Shown: one piece after another, positions 7,789-15,741 of the stretch
Position numbering within the stretch: the stretch's first letter is position 1
Layout of the letters: each line of letters begins with the position of its first letter
NCBI RefSeq assembly: GCF_001613205.1
Contig: NZ_BDBX01000063.1
Coordinates: 1-38,082, forward strand
From: Nocardia sienata NBRC 100364
GTDB taxonomy: Bacteria > Actinomycetota > Actinomycetes > Mycobacteriales > Mycobacteriaceae
Reading direction: 5' to 3'
Length of the DNA stretch: 38,082 nucleotides
Made by a program: the position numbers and the translations under genes
Notes under the pieces: generated by a model
Database searches by the model: none
Seen by the model: only the letters and a program-made list of their open reading frames with translations
What the model was told of the DNA's origin: nothing

Positions 7789-8712
7789 TCACGGGACGAT
7801 GGCGACGACGTCGTAGGCGGTCTCCGGGGTCGCAGGCGTAGTGAACCGGGCATTGGGGAGGTAGAGACGCTCCCCGAAAGCCGCAACCGTCGTCGGAACG
7901 TCGAAGCGCGGGTCGCCCAGGTGGCGCTCGATCGTGCCGCGAATGCCCGTATGGTCGAACCCCACCTCGGCGATCGTGCCGAGCCGGTTCTGTACGACCA
8001 GTAACCTGCCGTCGTGCCACAGCAGTCCATCGCCGTAGGGGACCGACGCGGCACCGAGGTAGACCGATTCGGTCGCCCCCGTCGCCGGGTCGACCCGGTA
8101 GAGCCGCCCGGTCGCCGACTGCACCACGATCAGCCCGGCGCCGTCCGGAGTACCGACGATCCCGTTGGCGTTGATCGCATGCGCCGAGAACTCGATATCA
8201 CCGGTGAGCGGTAGGTGAACCGCCTCGCCGGGCCGTGGCAACGCACCCGAGGGCCCGAGGGGTAGGTGATACAGCACCGGCGTATGCGAATCGGTGAACC
8301 ACGCGCCTGCGGAGGTGAGCACCACATCGTTGACGAACGGGTCCGCCGATCCGAAACGGTAGCGCGCCAATACTTCACCGGTCCCGGTATCGATGACACG
8401 AGCGTCTCCCCCGGTACCACCGGCGACGAACAGCCGACCGTGCGGATCGAGCGCGAGCCCGAGCGCCGGTGTGCCCGGTCCCGGACTCAACACCGCGCCA
8501 CGGCCGGTCCGCAGATCGACCCGGTAGATGGTGCCGTCGAGGCGTGATCCGAGGTAGGCGACCGGCGCCGATCCGATCGCGATACCTTCCGGCGCGAACC
8601 CCGCCGGTAGTTCGATCGTGGCGGGAAAGGATCGCGGTGGTGCGCAGCCCGGCGCGATGAGTGCCGTCGCGAGTATCACCAGGGCGATCACGATATCGAG
8701 AACACGCCGCAT
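7789..8712 (-). CDS. Secreted lipoprotein with SMP-30/NHL-type beta-propeller
   Basis: A 307-residue product from the ATG preceded by GGAGA; the frame is open upstream but only as overlap with the SDR gene. The N-terminus MRRVLDIVIALVILATALIA then PGC is a lipoprotein signal peptide with Cys in the lipobox. Repeated blades follow, with motifs such as GSRLDGTIYRVDLRTG, ALGLALDPHGRLFVAGG, DSHTPVLYHLP, GRLYRVDPATG and DGLLWHDGRLLVVQN, as in superoxide dismutase-like/SMP-30 six-bladed propellers. It probably sits on the outer face of the membrane. Enzymatic activity, such as lactonase, is uncertain. Confidence 0.8.
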   Translation of the reverse strand: MRRVLDIVIALVILATALIAPGCAPPRSFPATIELPAGFAPEGIAIGSAPVAYLGSRLDGTIYRVDLRTGRGAVLSPGPGTPALGLALDPHGRLFVAGGTGGDARVIDTGTGEVLARYRFGSADPFVNDVVLTSAGAWFTDSHTPVLYHLPLGPSGALPRPGEAVHLPLTGDIEFSAHAINANGIVGTPDGAGLIVVQSATGRLYRVDPATGATESVYLGAASVPYGDGLLWHDGRLLVVQNRLGTIAEVGFDHTGIRGTIERHLGDPRFDVPTTVAAFGERLYLPNARFTTPATPETAYDVVAIVP

Positions 8713-8725
8713 CCCGATCTCCGGT

Positions 8726-9358
8726 TCAGTAGCCGACCGTGAAATGCCGTACCCGGCTGGGTGTCTCGAGCTCGTCGACGATCGCGACGGCGAGATCCTC
8801 GGCCGAGATCCGGGAGTTTCCGGCAGCATCGACCAGGAGCGTGGTGGTCCCGCGCCGGTATTGTCCCGTGCGCGAGGCCGGCTCGAGCACGGCGGGCGGA
8901 CTCAGATAGATCCAATCGGCCGAATGGGCACGGCAGGTCTGCAGTTGAGCGACGCCGGCGCCCGCGATCGCCCGGATCGGCTCGGGCACGTACTCGGGGC
9001 TGTCGAGGACGAGCCGTCCGGGATCCGCAGGATTGCGCAGGGGTGCGGCACCGCCTACGACGAGGACGCGAGTTCCGTGCGCGGCCGCCACGTCCAGCAG
9101 CGCCTCGGTACCCGCGGCCACCGTGTGCTCCTGTCCGGGGACCGGCCGGGTGGCGACCACGAGAGCATCCGCGCCGGCCGCGAACTCGCTCATCCGGGAG
9201 CGGTCGTTCGCGTCGCCCTGTACGGCGACGACCCCGGGCGGCAGTACGGCCGGCCGCCTGTTCCGGAAGACGGCCACCGGGTCGTGTCCGCGGTAAGCAG
9301 CTTCGGTGACGACCCGGGAACCGACCATCCCGGCCGCGCCGACAACAGTGATCTTCAT
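8726..9358 (-). CDS. NmrA/SDR-like NAD(P)H-binding protein
   Basis: This 210-residue atypical SDR has the Rossmann motif MKITVVGAAGMVGSRVV (GxxGxxG) at its start, GDANDRSRM for the second dinucleotide contact and DWIYLSPPAVLEP further on. It starts within the last codons of the EamA gene (4-base overlap) with AAGGAG just upstream, so it is coupled to the transporter. Relatives act as NAD(P)H-dependent reductases or redox sensors. Substrate unknown. Confidence 0.87.
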   Translation of the reverse strand: MKITVVGAAGMVGSRVVTEAAYRGHDPVAVFRNRRPAVLPPGVVAVQGDANDRSRMSEFAAGADALVVATRPVPGQEHTVAAGTEALLDVAAAHGTRVLVVGGAAPLRNPADPGRLVLDSPEYVPEPIRAIAGAGVAQLQTCRAHSADWIYLSPPAVLEPASRTGQYRRGTTTLLVDAAGNSRISAEDLAVAIVDELETPSRVRHFTVGY

Positions 9359-10311
9359 TGCGATAACTCCTTCGTGGTGAGGGCGGAAAAGGTGCCGCGC
9401 CGCCGCCGGGCCGGCGCGGGAAGCTGGCCCGCGACGATCGCCGCCAGCGAGAGCCCGAATCCCACCAGCTGGATCGGGCCGAGCGTCTGACCGAGCAGGA
9501 CTGCACCGAGAACGGCAGCGACCAGTGGCGAGAGCAGGGCGAGGATCGCGACGGAGTTCACCGGCAGCGTGGTGACACCGCGGAACCACAGCACATAGGC
9601 GATGAGCCCGCCGAACAGCCCGAGCCAGAGATATCCGAGGGCAGCGGGCAGGCCGATCGCCGGCGGCGGCCCTTCGACCAGGACCGTGAGCGGCGCCAGG
9701 AACAGCCCGCCCGCCGTGAGCTGCCAGCCGGCGAAGGCGGTCGGGCCCACCCCGGCGGGCCGGCCCCAGCGCTTGGTGAGCGTCAGGCCCAGCCCCATCG
9801 ACGCCGCGGCGCCGAGCCCGGCGGCGATGCCGATGGGGTCGAAGGCCGCGGCCGGCCCGAGCACCACCAGACCGACACCCGCCAAGCCGACCGCGCCCCA
9901 GGCCATCCGCCACGCAGAAGGGCTCTCGTGCAGCACGGCCACCGCCAGCACCGCGACGACCAGCGGTTGCGCGGCCGCCAGCGTGGCGGCGACCCCGCCG
10001 GGCAGCCGTTCGGCCGCGAGGAACAGCAGTGGGAACAGCAGGCCGATATTGAGCACCCCGAGTACCGCGGCCCGGCCCCACCACGCGCCGCGCGGCAGGG
10101 TCCGGGTGAGGGCGAGCGCGATCAGTCCGGCCGGTAGCGCGCGCAGCAGACCCGCGAACAGCGGGTGCCCCGGGGGAAGCAGTTCGGTCGTGACGATATA
10201 GGTCGTCCCCCAGACGACCGGCGCGAACGCGGTGAGCGCGGCCCAGGGCAGATCACCACGGCGGGAGCCCTCGGGCCCCACGGGGACCTCTTGTACAGCT
10301 GGACTTTTCAC
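9355..10311 (-). CDS. EamA/DMT family transporter
   Basis: The 318-residue product has about ten predicted membrane helices in two EamA repeats, with the typical VVWGTTYIVTTELLPPGHP first helix and, in the second repeat, LPAALGYLWLGLFGGLIAYV. DMT proteins export amino acids or metabolites. The start is taken at GTG 10311, because no ATG lies near the first helix. It heads a four-gene operon and is divergent from a LysR regulator 79 bases away, which probably controls it. Confidence 0.88.
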   Translation of the reverse strand: MKSPAVQEVPVGPEGSRRGDLPWAALTAFAPVVWGTTYIVTTELLPPGHPLFAGLLRALPAGLIALALTRTLPRGAWWGRAAVLGVLNIGLLFPLLFLAAERLPGGVAATLAAAQPLVVAVLAVAVLHESPSAWRMAWGAVGLAGVGLVVLGPAAAFDPIGIAAGLGAAASMGLGLTLTKRWGRPAGVGPTAFAGWQLTAGGLFLAPLTVLVEGPPPAIGLPAALGYLWLGLFGGLIAYVLWFRGVTTLPVNSVAILALLSPLVAAVLGAVLLGQTLGPIQLVGFGLSLAAIVAGQLPAPARRRRGTFSALTTKELSQ

Positions 10312-10390
10312 CCCCGAAGTCTCACGCGGCGACTATTGATGAGTCCAACACATGTTTGTCACTTCATCGATCTCGGTACAAGATTGATCC
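10312..10390. promoter_or_regulatory. Divergent promoter region between EamA and LysR genes
   Basis: This 79-base AT-richer gap holds GATGA (10340s) and TTCATC half sites facing each other and TTGTCA / TACAAG boxes before the LysR ATG. No ribosome binding site precedes that ATG, so the LysR message may be leaderless. LysR proteins usually bind such shared intergenic regions. The exact sites are tentative. Confidence 0.35.
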
Positions 10391-11281
10391 ATGGAGCTGC
10401 AACAGCTGCGCTATGTACTGGCCGTCGCCGAAACGAACAACTTCACCCGGGCGGCCCAGCGTTGCCTGGTCGTCCAATCCGCACTCAGCCACCAGATCGC
10501 CCGCCTGGAACGCGAACTCGGTGCGAAACTGTTCGAACGCACCAGCCGGCGGGTCCGGCTGACCCCCGCAGGCGTCGCGTTCCTACCGGCCGCCCGCCAA
10601 TGCCTGGACGCCGCCGAACGCGCCGCCGCCGCGGCCGCCGCCGCGGTGGGCGAGGTGCGCGGCCGGCTCGCCGTCGGCCTGATCCCCTCGGTCACCGCGG
10701 TCGATCTCCCCGCCGCACTGCGCGATTTCCGCGGGCGTTACCCGCATGTCCGCATCAGTCTCCGGGTGGGCGCGAGCGATGAACTCACCGATCAGGTCCG
10801 CGACGGCGCCCTCGATATCGCCTTTCTCGGACTTCCGACCACCGCCCGCCCACGCGGTGTCACCGCCCATGAACTCACCCGTGATCGTCTCGTCGCCGTG
10901 GTCGCCCCCGAACATCCGCTCGCCCGCGAAGCCTCGGTCGACCTGCTGCGCTTGTCCGCCGAAACATTCGTCGACCTGCCCGCCGGGACCGCCGGCCGCG
11001 CGCAATCCGATCAGGCCTTCGCCGCCGCCGGCATCGATCGCGAGGTCGCCTTCGAAGTGTCCTCCGCCGATTACATCGCCCGCCTCGTCGAACAGGACCT
11101 GGGCGTGGCCATGCTGCCTTCCGCCTATGTACCGCAGCTCACCGGCGTGGTCACCGTGGACGTCTCCGACGCTCCCGCCCGGGTGGAGTACATCGTCTGG
11201 AACAGCTTCTCCCGCACGCCCGCGGCCGCGGCGTTCCTCACCGTTCTCGACATTCCCGCCCCATCGGACGAGAGTCGGTGA
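10391..11281 (+). CDS. LysR family transcriptional regulator
   Basis: The 296-residue protein begins MELQQLRYVLAVAETNNFT, and the winged HTH continues through RAAQRCLVVQSALSHQIARL with LysR helices and the linker LFERTSRRVRLTPAG. The C-terminal periplasmic-binding-like effector domain covers about residues 92-290. It is divergent from the EamA operon and is probably its activator. A poly-Ala stretch follows the linker helix (residues about 79-87). The effector is unknown. Confidence 0.93.
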   Translation: MELQQLRYVLAVAETNNFTRAAQRCLVVQSALSHQIARLERELGAKLFERTSRRVRLTPAGVAFLPAARQCLDAAERAAAAAAAAVGEVRGRLAVGLIPSVTAVDLPAALRDFRGRYPHVRISLRVGASDELTDQVRDGALDIAFLGLPTTARPRGVTAHELTRDRLVAVVAPEHPLAREASVDLLRLSAETFVDLPAGTAGRAQSDQAFAAAGIDREVAFEVSSADYIARLVEQDLGVAMLPSAYVPQLTGVVTVDVSDAPARVEYIVWNSFSRTPAAAAFLTVLDIPAPSDESR

Positions 11282-11320
11282 GGGCTCCCCGGCAACTTCC
11301 GACGCGGCCGGGCCGAACCG

Positions 11321-11710
11321 TCAGACCAGGTGCTTGCGCAGAACTTCTCGATGGGTCGGGCGAGCGTCCTCCAGCCGTGCGCGACCCTCGGCGGTGAGTG
11401 CCAGGAAGTTCGCGCGGCGATCGAAATCACACGCCGCCCGCTCCACCAGCCCGGCCTTCTCCAGCCGGGTCACCGTTCGCGAGAGCGCGCTCTGACTCAG
11501 GTACATCTCGGCCTCGATGTCCTTCATCTTGACCTTCTCCGCCGGCCCAACTCCACAGCGCCCGCCCAGGATCTGCAGCAACTCGAATTCGCTGAGCCCG
11601 AGCCGATGCCGCGCCTGCAGCGCGTTCTCGAGTTCGCACGAGGTGACGTGGTAGCGACGCAGGGTTTCGGACCACTTCGCGCAGACATCGTTGTCGGAGT
11701 CGTGGTACAT
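11321..11710 (-). CDS. MarR family transcriptional regulator
   Basis: The 129-residue product contains a MarR winged helix: EFELLQILGGRCGVGP, then MKDIEAEMYLSQSALSRTVT as the recognition helix, and DFDRRANFLALTAEGRARL as the wing (D-x-R-R motif). No ribosome binding site is visible before its ATG, so its message may be leaderless. It is divergent from an MFS drug-efflux gene, and the 100 bases between them carry a 15-bp periodic repeat array; the classic arrangement is a MarR repressor of the pump that responds to its substrate. Confidence 0.92.
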   Translation of the reverse strand: MYHDSDNDVCAKWSETLRRYHVTSCELENALQARHRLGLSEFELLQILGGRCGVGPAEKVKMKDIEAEMYLSQSALSRTVTRLEKAGLVERAACDFDRRANFLALTAEGRARLEDARPTHREVLRKHLV

Positions 11711-11717
11711 GATCCGA

Positions 11718-11807
11718 GATTAGCATGTCAAGTCATTTTATGCCTACGCATTACATGCCACAGCATTACATGCGTTGACATTCCATGCTCGTGCATTTAA
11801 GTTCTCT
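11718..11807. repeat. 15-bp periodic operator-like repeat array (marR-MFS intergenic)
   Basis: Units begin at 11733, 11748, 11763, 11778 and 11793, exactly 15 bp apart: TCATTTTATGC, GCATTACATGC, GCATTACATGC, ACATTCCATGC and GCATTTAAGTT. The two central units are identical and are themselves palindromic (GCAT-TAC-ATGC). A weaker copy at 11718 keeps the CATG in phase. The array spans the whole space between the divergent starts and covers the pump's promoter. It is probably a multi-site MarR operator. Confidence 0.65.
11775..11803 (+). promoter_or_regulatory. Promoter of the MFS gene, probably leaderless
   Basis: TTGACA at 11775-11780, a 17-base spacer and TAAGTT at 11798-11803. Only 7 bases separate the -10 box from the GTG start at 11811, and no ribosome binding site exists, which is the spacing expected for a leaderless actinobacterial transcript. 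The -35 and spacer lie inside the 15-bp repeat array. Confidence 0.55.
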
Positions 11808-11810
11808 CGG

Positions 11811-13253
11811 GTGACCCTCACCGCACCAACCCCGCAGAACCTCACCGCCGCAACGGCTACCGACCCGGCCGCCGACCGCTGGGGACCGAAGCTGTGGGCG
11901 ATCCTGTTCGTCGCCGGACTGGCGATGTTCCTCGACGCGCTCGACGTCTCCATGGTCGGCGTGGCACTCCCCTCCATCGGCCACGACCTCGGCCTCGACA
12001 CCTCCGCCCTGCAGTGGATCGTCAACGGCTACATCCTCGGCTACGGCGGCCTGCTGCTCCTCGGCGGACGCGCCGCCGACCTGCTCGGCCGCCGCCAGGT
12101 CTTCCTGACCGCCCTGGTGGTCTTCGGGATCGCCTCGCTCGTCGGCGGACTCGTCGACGCCGGCTGGCTGCTGATCGCCACCCGGATCGTCAAGGGCGTG
12201 GCCGCCGCCTTCACCGCCCCGGCCGCCCTCTCGATCATCACCACGACATTCAAAGAGGGCCCGGACCGCAACCGGGCACTGTCGATCTTCACCATCTTCG
12301 GCGCCACCGGATACGCCTCCGGCCTGATCGTCTCCGGCCTGCTCACCGGTATCGACTGGCGGCTCACCTTCTACATGCCCGTGGTCGTCGTCGCCGCGGT
12401 CATCGTCGCCGCCTACATCGTGGTGCCACGCACCATCGAAAAAGAGGAGGGCCGTATCGATTTCACCGGAGCGGCTCTACTGACCGGCGGTATGCTCGCG
12501 GCGGTCTACACCATCGTCACCGCACCCGAAACCGGTTTCACCGCCACCGTGATCGCGACCACCATCCTGGCGGTCGGACTGCTCAGCGCGTTCTTCGTCA
12601 CGGAGAAGCGGGTGAGCCACCCGCTGGTGCGACTGAGCATCTTCCGGGTGAAGTCGATCGTGCGGGCCAACCTCGCCGCGCTGGCCATCTTCGGCTCCTA
12701 CCTCAGCTTCCAGACCATCGTCTCGCTGTACCTGCAGAACACCCTGCAGTGGGAGCCGTTGCAGATGGCACTCGCGATGGCGCCCACCGGCATCATCGTC
12801 GCCATCCTGTCCCCGATGGCCGGTAAGCTCATCGACCGCTTCGGCACCGGCCCGATGATTCTGGCCGCGCTCACCTCGTTCGTCGGCGGCTACCTGTGGT
12901 TCCTCACCCGCGGCGGCAGCCCCGATCCCGCCTACGCGGTCGACTACCTGCCCGCGTTCCTGCTGCTGGGCCTCGGTTTCGCGCTCGGCTTCTCCGCGGT
13001 CATGTCGCAGGCCACCGAAGGTATCGCCGACCACGAACAGGGCCTGGCCTCCGGCCTGGTGCAGACCTCGTTCCAGATCGGCGGCGCGGTGGTTCTCGCC
13101 ATCGCCACAGGTCTGATCAGCGGTGCGGCCACGGGCGGCATCGACGGTTACCGCCCGGGGCTCTACCTGGTCACCGCGGTCGCGGTGGTCGGCCTGCTGG
13201 CCTCGGCCACGGCGCTGGCGGCGCGCAAACAGCCGGTCGCCGAACTCGCGTAA
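11811..13253 (+). CDS. MFS multidrug transporter, DHA2 (14-helix, EmrB/QacA-like)
   Basis: The 480-residue product starts at GTG; the frame continues upstream into the promoter only. Helix 1 carries LDALDVSMVGVALPSIGHDL with the DHA2 motif, then WIVNGYILGYGGLLLLGGR and the motif-A GRRQVF loop. A 14-helix topology is likely from the length and hydrophobic pattern. DHA2 pumps use proton antiport to export drugs and dyes. The divergent MarR gene and the repeat array point to ligand-induced expression. A hairpin terminator follows 12 bases after the stop. Confidence 0.93.
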   Translation: MTLTAPTPQNLTAATATDPAADRWGPKLWAILFVAGLAMFLDALDVSMVGVALPSIGHDLGLDTSALQWIVNGYILGYGGLLLLGGRAADLLGRRQVFLTALVVFGIASLVGGLVDAGWLLIATRIVKGVAAAFTAPAALSIITTTFKEGPDRNRALSIFTIFGATGYASGLIVSGLLTGIDWRLTFYMPVVVVAAVIVAAYIVVPRTIEKEEGRIDFTGAALLTGGMLAAVYTIVTAPETGFTATVIATTILAVGLLSAFFVTEKRVSHPLVRLSIFRVKSIVRANLAALAIFGSYLSFQTIVSLYLQNTLQWEPLQMALAMAPTGIIVAILSPMAGKLIDRFGTGPMILAALTSFVGGYLWFLTRGGSPDPAYAVDYLPAFLLLGLGFALGFSAVMSQATEGIADHEQGLASGLVQTSFQIGGAVVLAIATGLISGAATGGIDGYRPGLYLVTAVAVVGLLASATALAARKQPVAELA

Positions 13254-13265
13254 CGGCTTCCGGAT

Positions 13266-13301
13266 CGAGAACGGGGTCGCCGGTTCGGCGCCCCGTTCTC
13301 G
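13266..13301 (+). terminator. Hairpin terminator after the MFS gene
   Basis: An 11-bp perfect stem, CGAGAACGGGG (13266-13276) against CCCCGTTCTCG (13291-13301), with a 14-base GC-rich loop, located 12 bases after the stop codon. No T tract. Confidence 0.6.
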
Positions 13302-13427
13302 GCGCCGGGACGTAGTGCCCCCCTCGGACACACTACGACGGTTGACCGTCGTCGAAGGCCGGTCCGAACAGAACGTGGGCAGGCACGTCCAGAGCCGGCA
13401 CACGTCCTGGCCGCCTGCCGGATCGAA

Positions 13428-14336
13428 TCAGAAGGGCCGCTGGGTGCGGATGATCTCGGCCAGGTAGGCGTAGTCGTCGGCCCGGCCGCTGGACGCACGG
13501 AAAACCAGCCCGAGGGTGCGCCCGGGCGCCGGATTCGCGAAACGTGCGATATCGAGTGCGCCGCGGCCGGTCTCGGCCGCGACCGCCATTTCCGGGATGA
13601 GAGTGATCCCGAGCCCTCCGGCCACACACTGGACCACCGTGGACAGCGAAGCCGCACGGGTGTCCCCGGCCCCGCCCGGATGGACGTCCGTGGAACGGCA
13701 CAGCTCGAGGGTCTGATCCCGCAGGCAGTGCCCCTCGTCGAGGAGCAGCATCGGTAGCATGCCCAGCGCCGCGGGTTCGATATCGGTTCGACCCGCCAGC
13801 GCGTGCCCGGCGGGAACCACCAGGACGAATTCCTCGGTATAGAGCGGTATCTCGACAAGTCCCGCGGCCTCGGCGGGAAGAGCGAGCACCGCGACATCGA
13901 GCACGCCGGCACGCAATTCGTCGACCAGGCGGGCCGTTTTGTCCTCGATCACCTGCGGGGTCAGCGCGGGGAGTTTGCGATGCAGAGTGGGCAGCAGGGC
14001 CGGGAGGATGTAGGGGGCCGCGGTGGGGATGATCCCGACGCGCAGCACACCGGCGAGGACGTCACCGGTCGCCGAGGCCAGGAAACGGTCCGCGGCTTCG
14101 AGTGTGGCCGTGGCGGCGGGGAGCAGCCGGGCGCCCGCCGCGGTCACCAGGACGCGCCGGGTACTGCGCTCGATGAGCTGTAATCCGAGCCCGCTTTCCA
14201 GTGCGGCCAATGCCTGCGACAACGTGGGCTGGCTCACCGCTAGCCGCGCCGCGGCCGTGCCGAAGTGCCGGTATTCGGCGACCGCTACGAAGGCACGCAG
14301 CTGTGACAGGGTGGGTTGATAAGACTGATCGGACAC
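13428..14336 (-). CDS. oxyR: Hydrogen peroxide-sensing regulator OxyR
   Basis: The 302-residue LysR-type protein begins VSDQSYQPTLSQLRAFVAVA; the start is the GTG at 14336, matching mycobacterial OxyR N-termini, although the frame is open to 14390. The HTH contains SQPTLSQALAALE. The redox Cys pair, C204 and C213 (DEGHCLRDQTLELC), has the same 9-residue spacing as E. coli C199/C208, so peroxide sensing by disulfide formation should work. It is divergent from ahpC-ahpD, its expected target. Unlike the broken oxyR of Mycobacterium tuberculosis, this copy is intact. Confidence 0.93.
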   Translation of the reverse strand: MSDQSYQPTLSQLRAFVAVAEYRHFGTAAARLAVSQPTLSQALAALESGLGLQLIERSTRRVLVTAAGARLLPAATATLEAADRFLASATGDVLAGVLRVGIIPTAAPYILPALLPTLHRKLPALTPQVIEDKTARLVDELRAGVLDVAVLALPAEAAGLVEIPLYTEEFVLVVPAGHALAGRTDIEPAALGMLPMLLLDEGHCLRDQTLELCRSTDVHPGGAGDTRAASLSTVVQCVAGGLGITLIPEMAVAAETGRGALDIARFANPAPGRTLGLVFRASSGRADDYAYLAEIIRTQRPF

Positions 14337-14348
14337 ACCTATCAGTCT
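14322..14348. promoter_or_regulatory. LysR-type T-N11-A palindrome (probable OxyR site) at the oxyR start
   Basis: AGACTGAT (14322-14329) and ATCAGTCT (14341-14348) form a perfect 8-bp inverted repeat with an 11-base spacer, the LysR T-N11-A geometry. Its centre coincides with the oxyR start codon, a position suited to autorepression. ACCTATCA is also directly repeated at 14337 and 14355. Confidence 0.65.
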
Positions 14349-14372
14349 AGTGCCACCTATCACTTTTGCCTT

Positions 14373-14390
14373 TTGCCGGTCTTTCGGCAA
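14373..14390. promoter_or_regulatory. Second inverted repeat in the oxyR-ahpC intergenic region
   Basis: TTGCCG (14373-14378) and CGGCAA (14385-14390) form a perfect inverted repeat around 6 bases. It lies between the OxyR-type palindrome and ahpC, about 80 bases before the ahpC start, and may be part of the ahpC promoter or a second regulator site. The first arm resembles a -35 box. Role is uncertain. Confidence 0.35.
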
Positions 14391-14467
14391 GATTAGTTAC
14401 GAGCTTTCGCCTTACCGGCTGGAAATCGAGCAGGCCGGTACCACCTACACAAGAAGGAGTTTCGGGC

Positions 14468-15055
14468 ATGTCCCTGCTGACCATCGGCGACCAGTTCCCC
14501 GCCTACGATCTCACCGCGGTGATCGGTGGTGACTTGTCCAAGGTCGACGCTCAGCAGCCGGATGACTATTTCACCCGGATCACCAGCGCCGATCACCCGG
14601 GCAAGTGGCGGATCGTGTTCTTCTGGCCGAAGGATTTCACCTTCGTGTGCCCGACCGAGATCGCCGCGTTCGGCAAGCTGAACGAGGAGTTCGCCGACCG
14701 TGACGCCCAGGTCCTCGGCGCGTCCGTGGACAACGAGTTCGTGCACTTCCAGTGGCGGGCCCAGCACGAGGACCTGAAGACCCTGCCCTTCCCGATCCTG
14801 TCGGACCTCAAGCGCGAACTGGCCACCGCCACCGGCGTTCTCAATGCCGACGGCGTCGCCGACCGCGCCACCTTCATCGTCGATCCGAACAACGAGATCC
14901 AGTTCGTATCGGTGACCGCCGGCTCGGTGGGCCGCAATGTCGACGAGGTGCTGCGCGTGCTGGACGCGCTGCAGTCCGACGAGCTGTGCGCCTGCAACTG
15001 GAAGAAGGGCGACCCGACCATCGACGCGCGCGAGCTGCTGGCCGCGAGCGTCTGA
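14468..15055 (+). CDS. ahpC: Alkyl hydroperoxide reductase subunit AhpC (2-Cys peroxiredoxin)
   Basis: The 195-residue product starts at the ATG 8 bases after AAGGAG. The peroxidatic Cys is C61 in FTFVCPTEI; C174 and C176 (ELCACNW) are the two C-terminal Cys seen in actinobacterial AhpC, where both contribute to resolution and to reduction by AhpD. It reduces organic peroxides, H2O2 and peroxynitrite in the cytosol. It is followed by ahpD after 17 bases and is divergent from oxyR, which should activate it under peroxide stress. Confidence 0.97.
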   Translation: MSLLTIGDQFPAYDLTAVIGGDLSKVDAQQPDDYFTRITSADHPGKWRIVFFWPKDFTFVCPTEIAAFGKLNEEFADRDAQVLGASVDNEFVHFQWRAQHEDLKTLPFPILSDLKRELATATGVLNADGVADRATFIVDPNNEIQFVSVTAGSVGRNVDEVLRVLDALQSDELCACNWKKGDPTIDARELLAASV

Positions 15056-15072
15056 GAGCGGAAGGAGAACCG

Positions 15073-15612
15073 GTGAGTATCGACAATCTGAAGAGCTCGC
15101 TCCCCGAGTACGCCAAGGACCTCAAGCTAAACCTCTCGTCCATCTCGCGGACGACGGTGCTCAACGAGCAGCAGCTGTGGGGCACCCTGCTGGCCGCGGC
15201 CGCCGCGACCCGTTCCACGGCGACTCTGCGGGAAATCGCCGAGGAGGCAGCCGATGTGCTGTCCGCCGAGGCCTACAACGCCGCGCTGGGCGCCGCCTCG
15301 ATCATGGGTATGAACAATGTGTTCTACCGGGGCAAGGCGTTTCTCGATGGTAAGTACGACGATCTGCGGGCCGGCCTGCGGATGCAGATCATCGGTTCCC
15401 CCGGCGTCGAGAAGGCCGATTTCGAGCTGTGGTCGTTCGCGGTGTCCTCGATCAACGGGTGCCAACACTGCTTGGAGGCGCACGAGCACACCTTGCGCGA
15501 AGAGGGTGTATCGCGTGAGGTGATCTTCGAGGCGTTGCGCGCCGCGGCGATCGTGGCCGGAGTCGGCCAGGCCGTGCAGGCCGCCGAAGCGCTGGCAACG
15601 GCTGCGGTCTGA
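15073..15612 (+). CDS. ahpD: Alkyl hydroperoxide reductase AhpD
   Basis: The 179-residue product starts at GTG after GAAGGAG. The catalytic set known from M. tuberculosis AhpD is present at the same numbers: E118, C130, C133 (NGCQHCLEAHEH) and H137. H132 is also conserved. AhpD is a trimeric helical disulfide reductase that passes electrons from dihydrolipoamide and the lipoyl E2 to AhpC. This ties it functionally to the sucB/lipA/lipB genes at the window start. A strong terminator follows. Confidence 0.96.
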   Translation: MSIDNLKSSLPEYAKDLKLNLSSISRTTVLNEQQLWGTLLAAAAATRSTATLREIAEEAADVLSAEAYNAALGAASIMGMNNVFYRGKAFLDGKYDDLRAGLRMQIIGSPGVEKADFELWSFAVSSINGCQHCLEAHEHTLREEGVSREVIFEALRAAAIVAGVGQAVQAAEALATAAV

Positions 15613-15636
15613 GCCCGGTTCGACCGCGCAACCGGC

Positions 15637-15671
15637 AACGGGGCGGCGAGGTGTTTCCTCGCCGCCCCGTT
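15637..15671 (+). terminator. Hairpin terminator after ahpD
   Basis: A perfect 15-bp stem (AACGGGGCGGCGAGG, 15637-15651, against 15657-15671) with a 5-base TGTTT loop. It lies between the convergent ahpD and AraC genes and may work in both directions. Confidence 0.8.
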
Positions 15672-15741
15672 CTGCGTATCGCGGGGTTCGTGTCGCGGTG
15701 CGTCCGGCGCCCCGCCCGGCACTTCGCTCGATGGATCGCCG

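Noticed and set aside
11718..11807. The 15-bp repeats as a CRISPR array
   Set aside because: Units are too short and contiguous with no spacers, and no cas gene is present.
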